Shown here: piece by piece, positions 14,680 through 14,918 of the stretch | Numbering within the stretch: position 1 is the first letter of the stretch | How the letters are laid out: each line of letters opens with the position of its first letter | NCBI GenBank assembly: GCA_964390645.1 | Contig: CAYMLL010000193.1 | Location: forward strand, 1-14,918 | Reading direction: 5' to 3' | DNA length: 14,918 bases | Origin: CAYMLL01 sp964390645 | Lineage (GTDB): Bacteria; Planctomycetota; UBA8108 | The notes under the pieces: model-generated | What the model was told of the DNA's origin: nothing | Seen by the model: the letters and a program-made list of their open reading frames with translations, nothing else | Database searches by the model: none | Position numbers and translations under genes: made by a program

Positions 14680-14918
14680 TCACTCCGCCTTGGGAGCCTC
14701 CGCCTTGGGAGCCTCCGCGGTAGGAGCGTCCGCCTTGGGGGCGTCCGCCTTGGGGGCGTCCGCCTTGGGGGCGTCCGCCTTGGGAGCGTCCGCCTTGGGA
14801 GCGTCCGCCTTGGGAGCGCCCGCCTTGGGAGCGCCCGACTTGGGAGCGCCCGACTTGGGAGCGCCCGCCTTGGGGGCGCCCGCCTTGGGAGCGTCCGCCT
14901 TGGGAGCCTCCGCCTTGG
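14680..14918 (-). CDS. C-terminal tail of an unidentified protein made of K-A-(D/E/G)-A-P pentapeptides (5' end off window)
   Basis: The minus strand from 14916 reads through 78 codons to the TGA at 14682-14680. The whole visible part is 15 tandem pentapeptides (KAEAP, KADAP x7 in all, KAGAP, KSGAP, one TAEAP) ending KAE. This is a highly charged, Pro-spaced, disordered tail; the globular part lies beyond the right edge. By gene order, ribosomal protein bL31 (rpmE), often found upstream of prfA, is a candidate, since bacterial ribosomal proteins can carry such Lys/Ala/Pro/Glu tails. Nothing in the window proves it. A histone-H1-like or other nucleic-acid-binding tail is the main alternative. 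Reading frame and stop are clear; identity is not. Confidence 0.72.
   Translation of the reverse strand, partial: KAEAPKADAPKAGAPKAGAPKSGAPKSGAPKAGAPKADAPKADAPKADAPKADAPKADAPKADAPTAEAPKAEAPKAE
14683..14918 (-). repeat. 15-nt tandem array encoding the pentapeptide tail
   Basis: Period-15 repeat with core CCTTGGGAGCGTCCG on the plus strand, about 15.7 copies visible and continuing off the right edge. Copies differ mainly at two places: one changes Asp, Glu and Gly codons (GAC/GAG/GGC), the other is silent or changes Ala to Ser (GCG/TCG). Adjacent copies share the same variants (GCC Ala codons in neighbouring copies, two KSGAP side by side), the pattern left by slippage or unequal exchange. Because 15 is a multiple of 3, copy-number change keeps the frame. 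Confidence 0.9.

Noticed and set aside
13494..14723. Long plus-strand frame over prfA
   Set aside because: Antisense to certain prfA; its end reads the pentapeptide array backwards (PPWEPP), a repeat artefact.

Overview
This is a GC-rich bacterial window. Third-codon positions strongly favour G/C, and several genes start with GTG or TTG. Two secreted proteins end in the same paired dockerin-like Ca-binding repeat followed by a DPTxDxLxC tail. In my knowledge that combination, with multi-domain secreted beta-sandwich proteins and repeat-rich lipoproteins, is typical of Planctomycetota. I infer that phylum with moderate confidence; no rRNA or other decisive marker is present.

Layout, left to right. 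(1) 1-171: a perfect 22-bp palindrome at the window edge, then an intrinsic terminator serving the gene to its right. (2) 172-3768 (-): a 1198-residue secreted protein with a signal peptide, an L-type-lectin-like domain, two copies of a [beta-sandwich + 'LGPY' module] unit, a Cys-rich Ca-binding motif and a dockerin-like pair. It has a good sigma70-like promoter about 110-140 bp upstream of its start. (3) 4037-5236 (-) and 5376-6602 (+): two divergent genes around a 139-bp, partly pure-GC gap. They encode paralogous, probably alpha-helical repeat, exported proteins that align without gaps over about 100 residues. (4) 6611-8686 (+): a TPR lipoprotein 8 nt downstream of the (+) paralog and almost certainly co-transcribed with it. 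(5) 8798-11152 (+): a secreted endonuclease/exonuclease/phosphatase-fold (EEP) enzyme with Ig-like and jelly-roll-like domains and a dockerin-like end, starting at TTG behind a strong Shine-Dalgarno. (6) 11173-14918 (-): a housekeeping cluster running leftward, in transcription order: the tail of an unidentified protein made of K-A-(D/E/G)-A-P pentapeptides, then prfA, prmC and murA.

How the genes fit together. prfA and prmC form the classic translation-termination pair: PrmC methylates the GGQ glutamine of the release factor, and the two genes overlap by 4 nt (GTGA). murA, the first committed step of peptidoglycan synthesis, can also be read from its own near-consensus promoter, whose -35 box contains the prmC stop codon. 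The middle of the window is an envelope/exoprotein block: two dockerin-bearing exoproteins flank three putative exported or lipid-anchored helical-repeat proteins. No known pathway links these five, so a joint role at the cell surface is inference from signal sequences and neighbourhood only.

There are no tRNA or rRNA genes, CRISPR arrays, insertion sequences or phage genes that I can see. No gene-free gap exceeds 300 bases. The most interesting items are the divergent paralog pair, the internally duplicated lectin-dockerin protein, the dockerin-tagged nuclease-fold enzyme, the shared C-terminal tail of the two exoproteins, and the repeat-bearing leader of murA.
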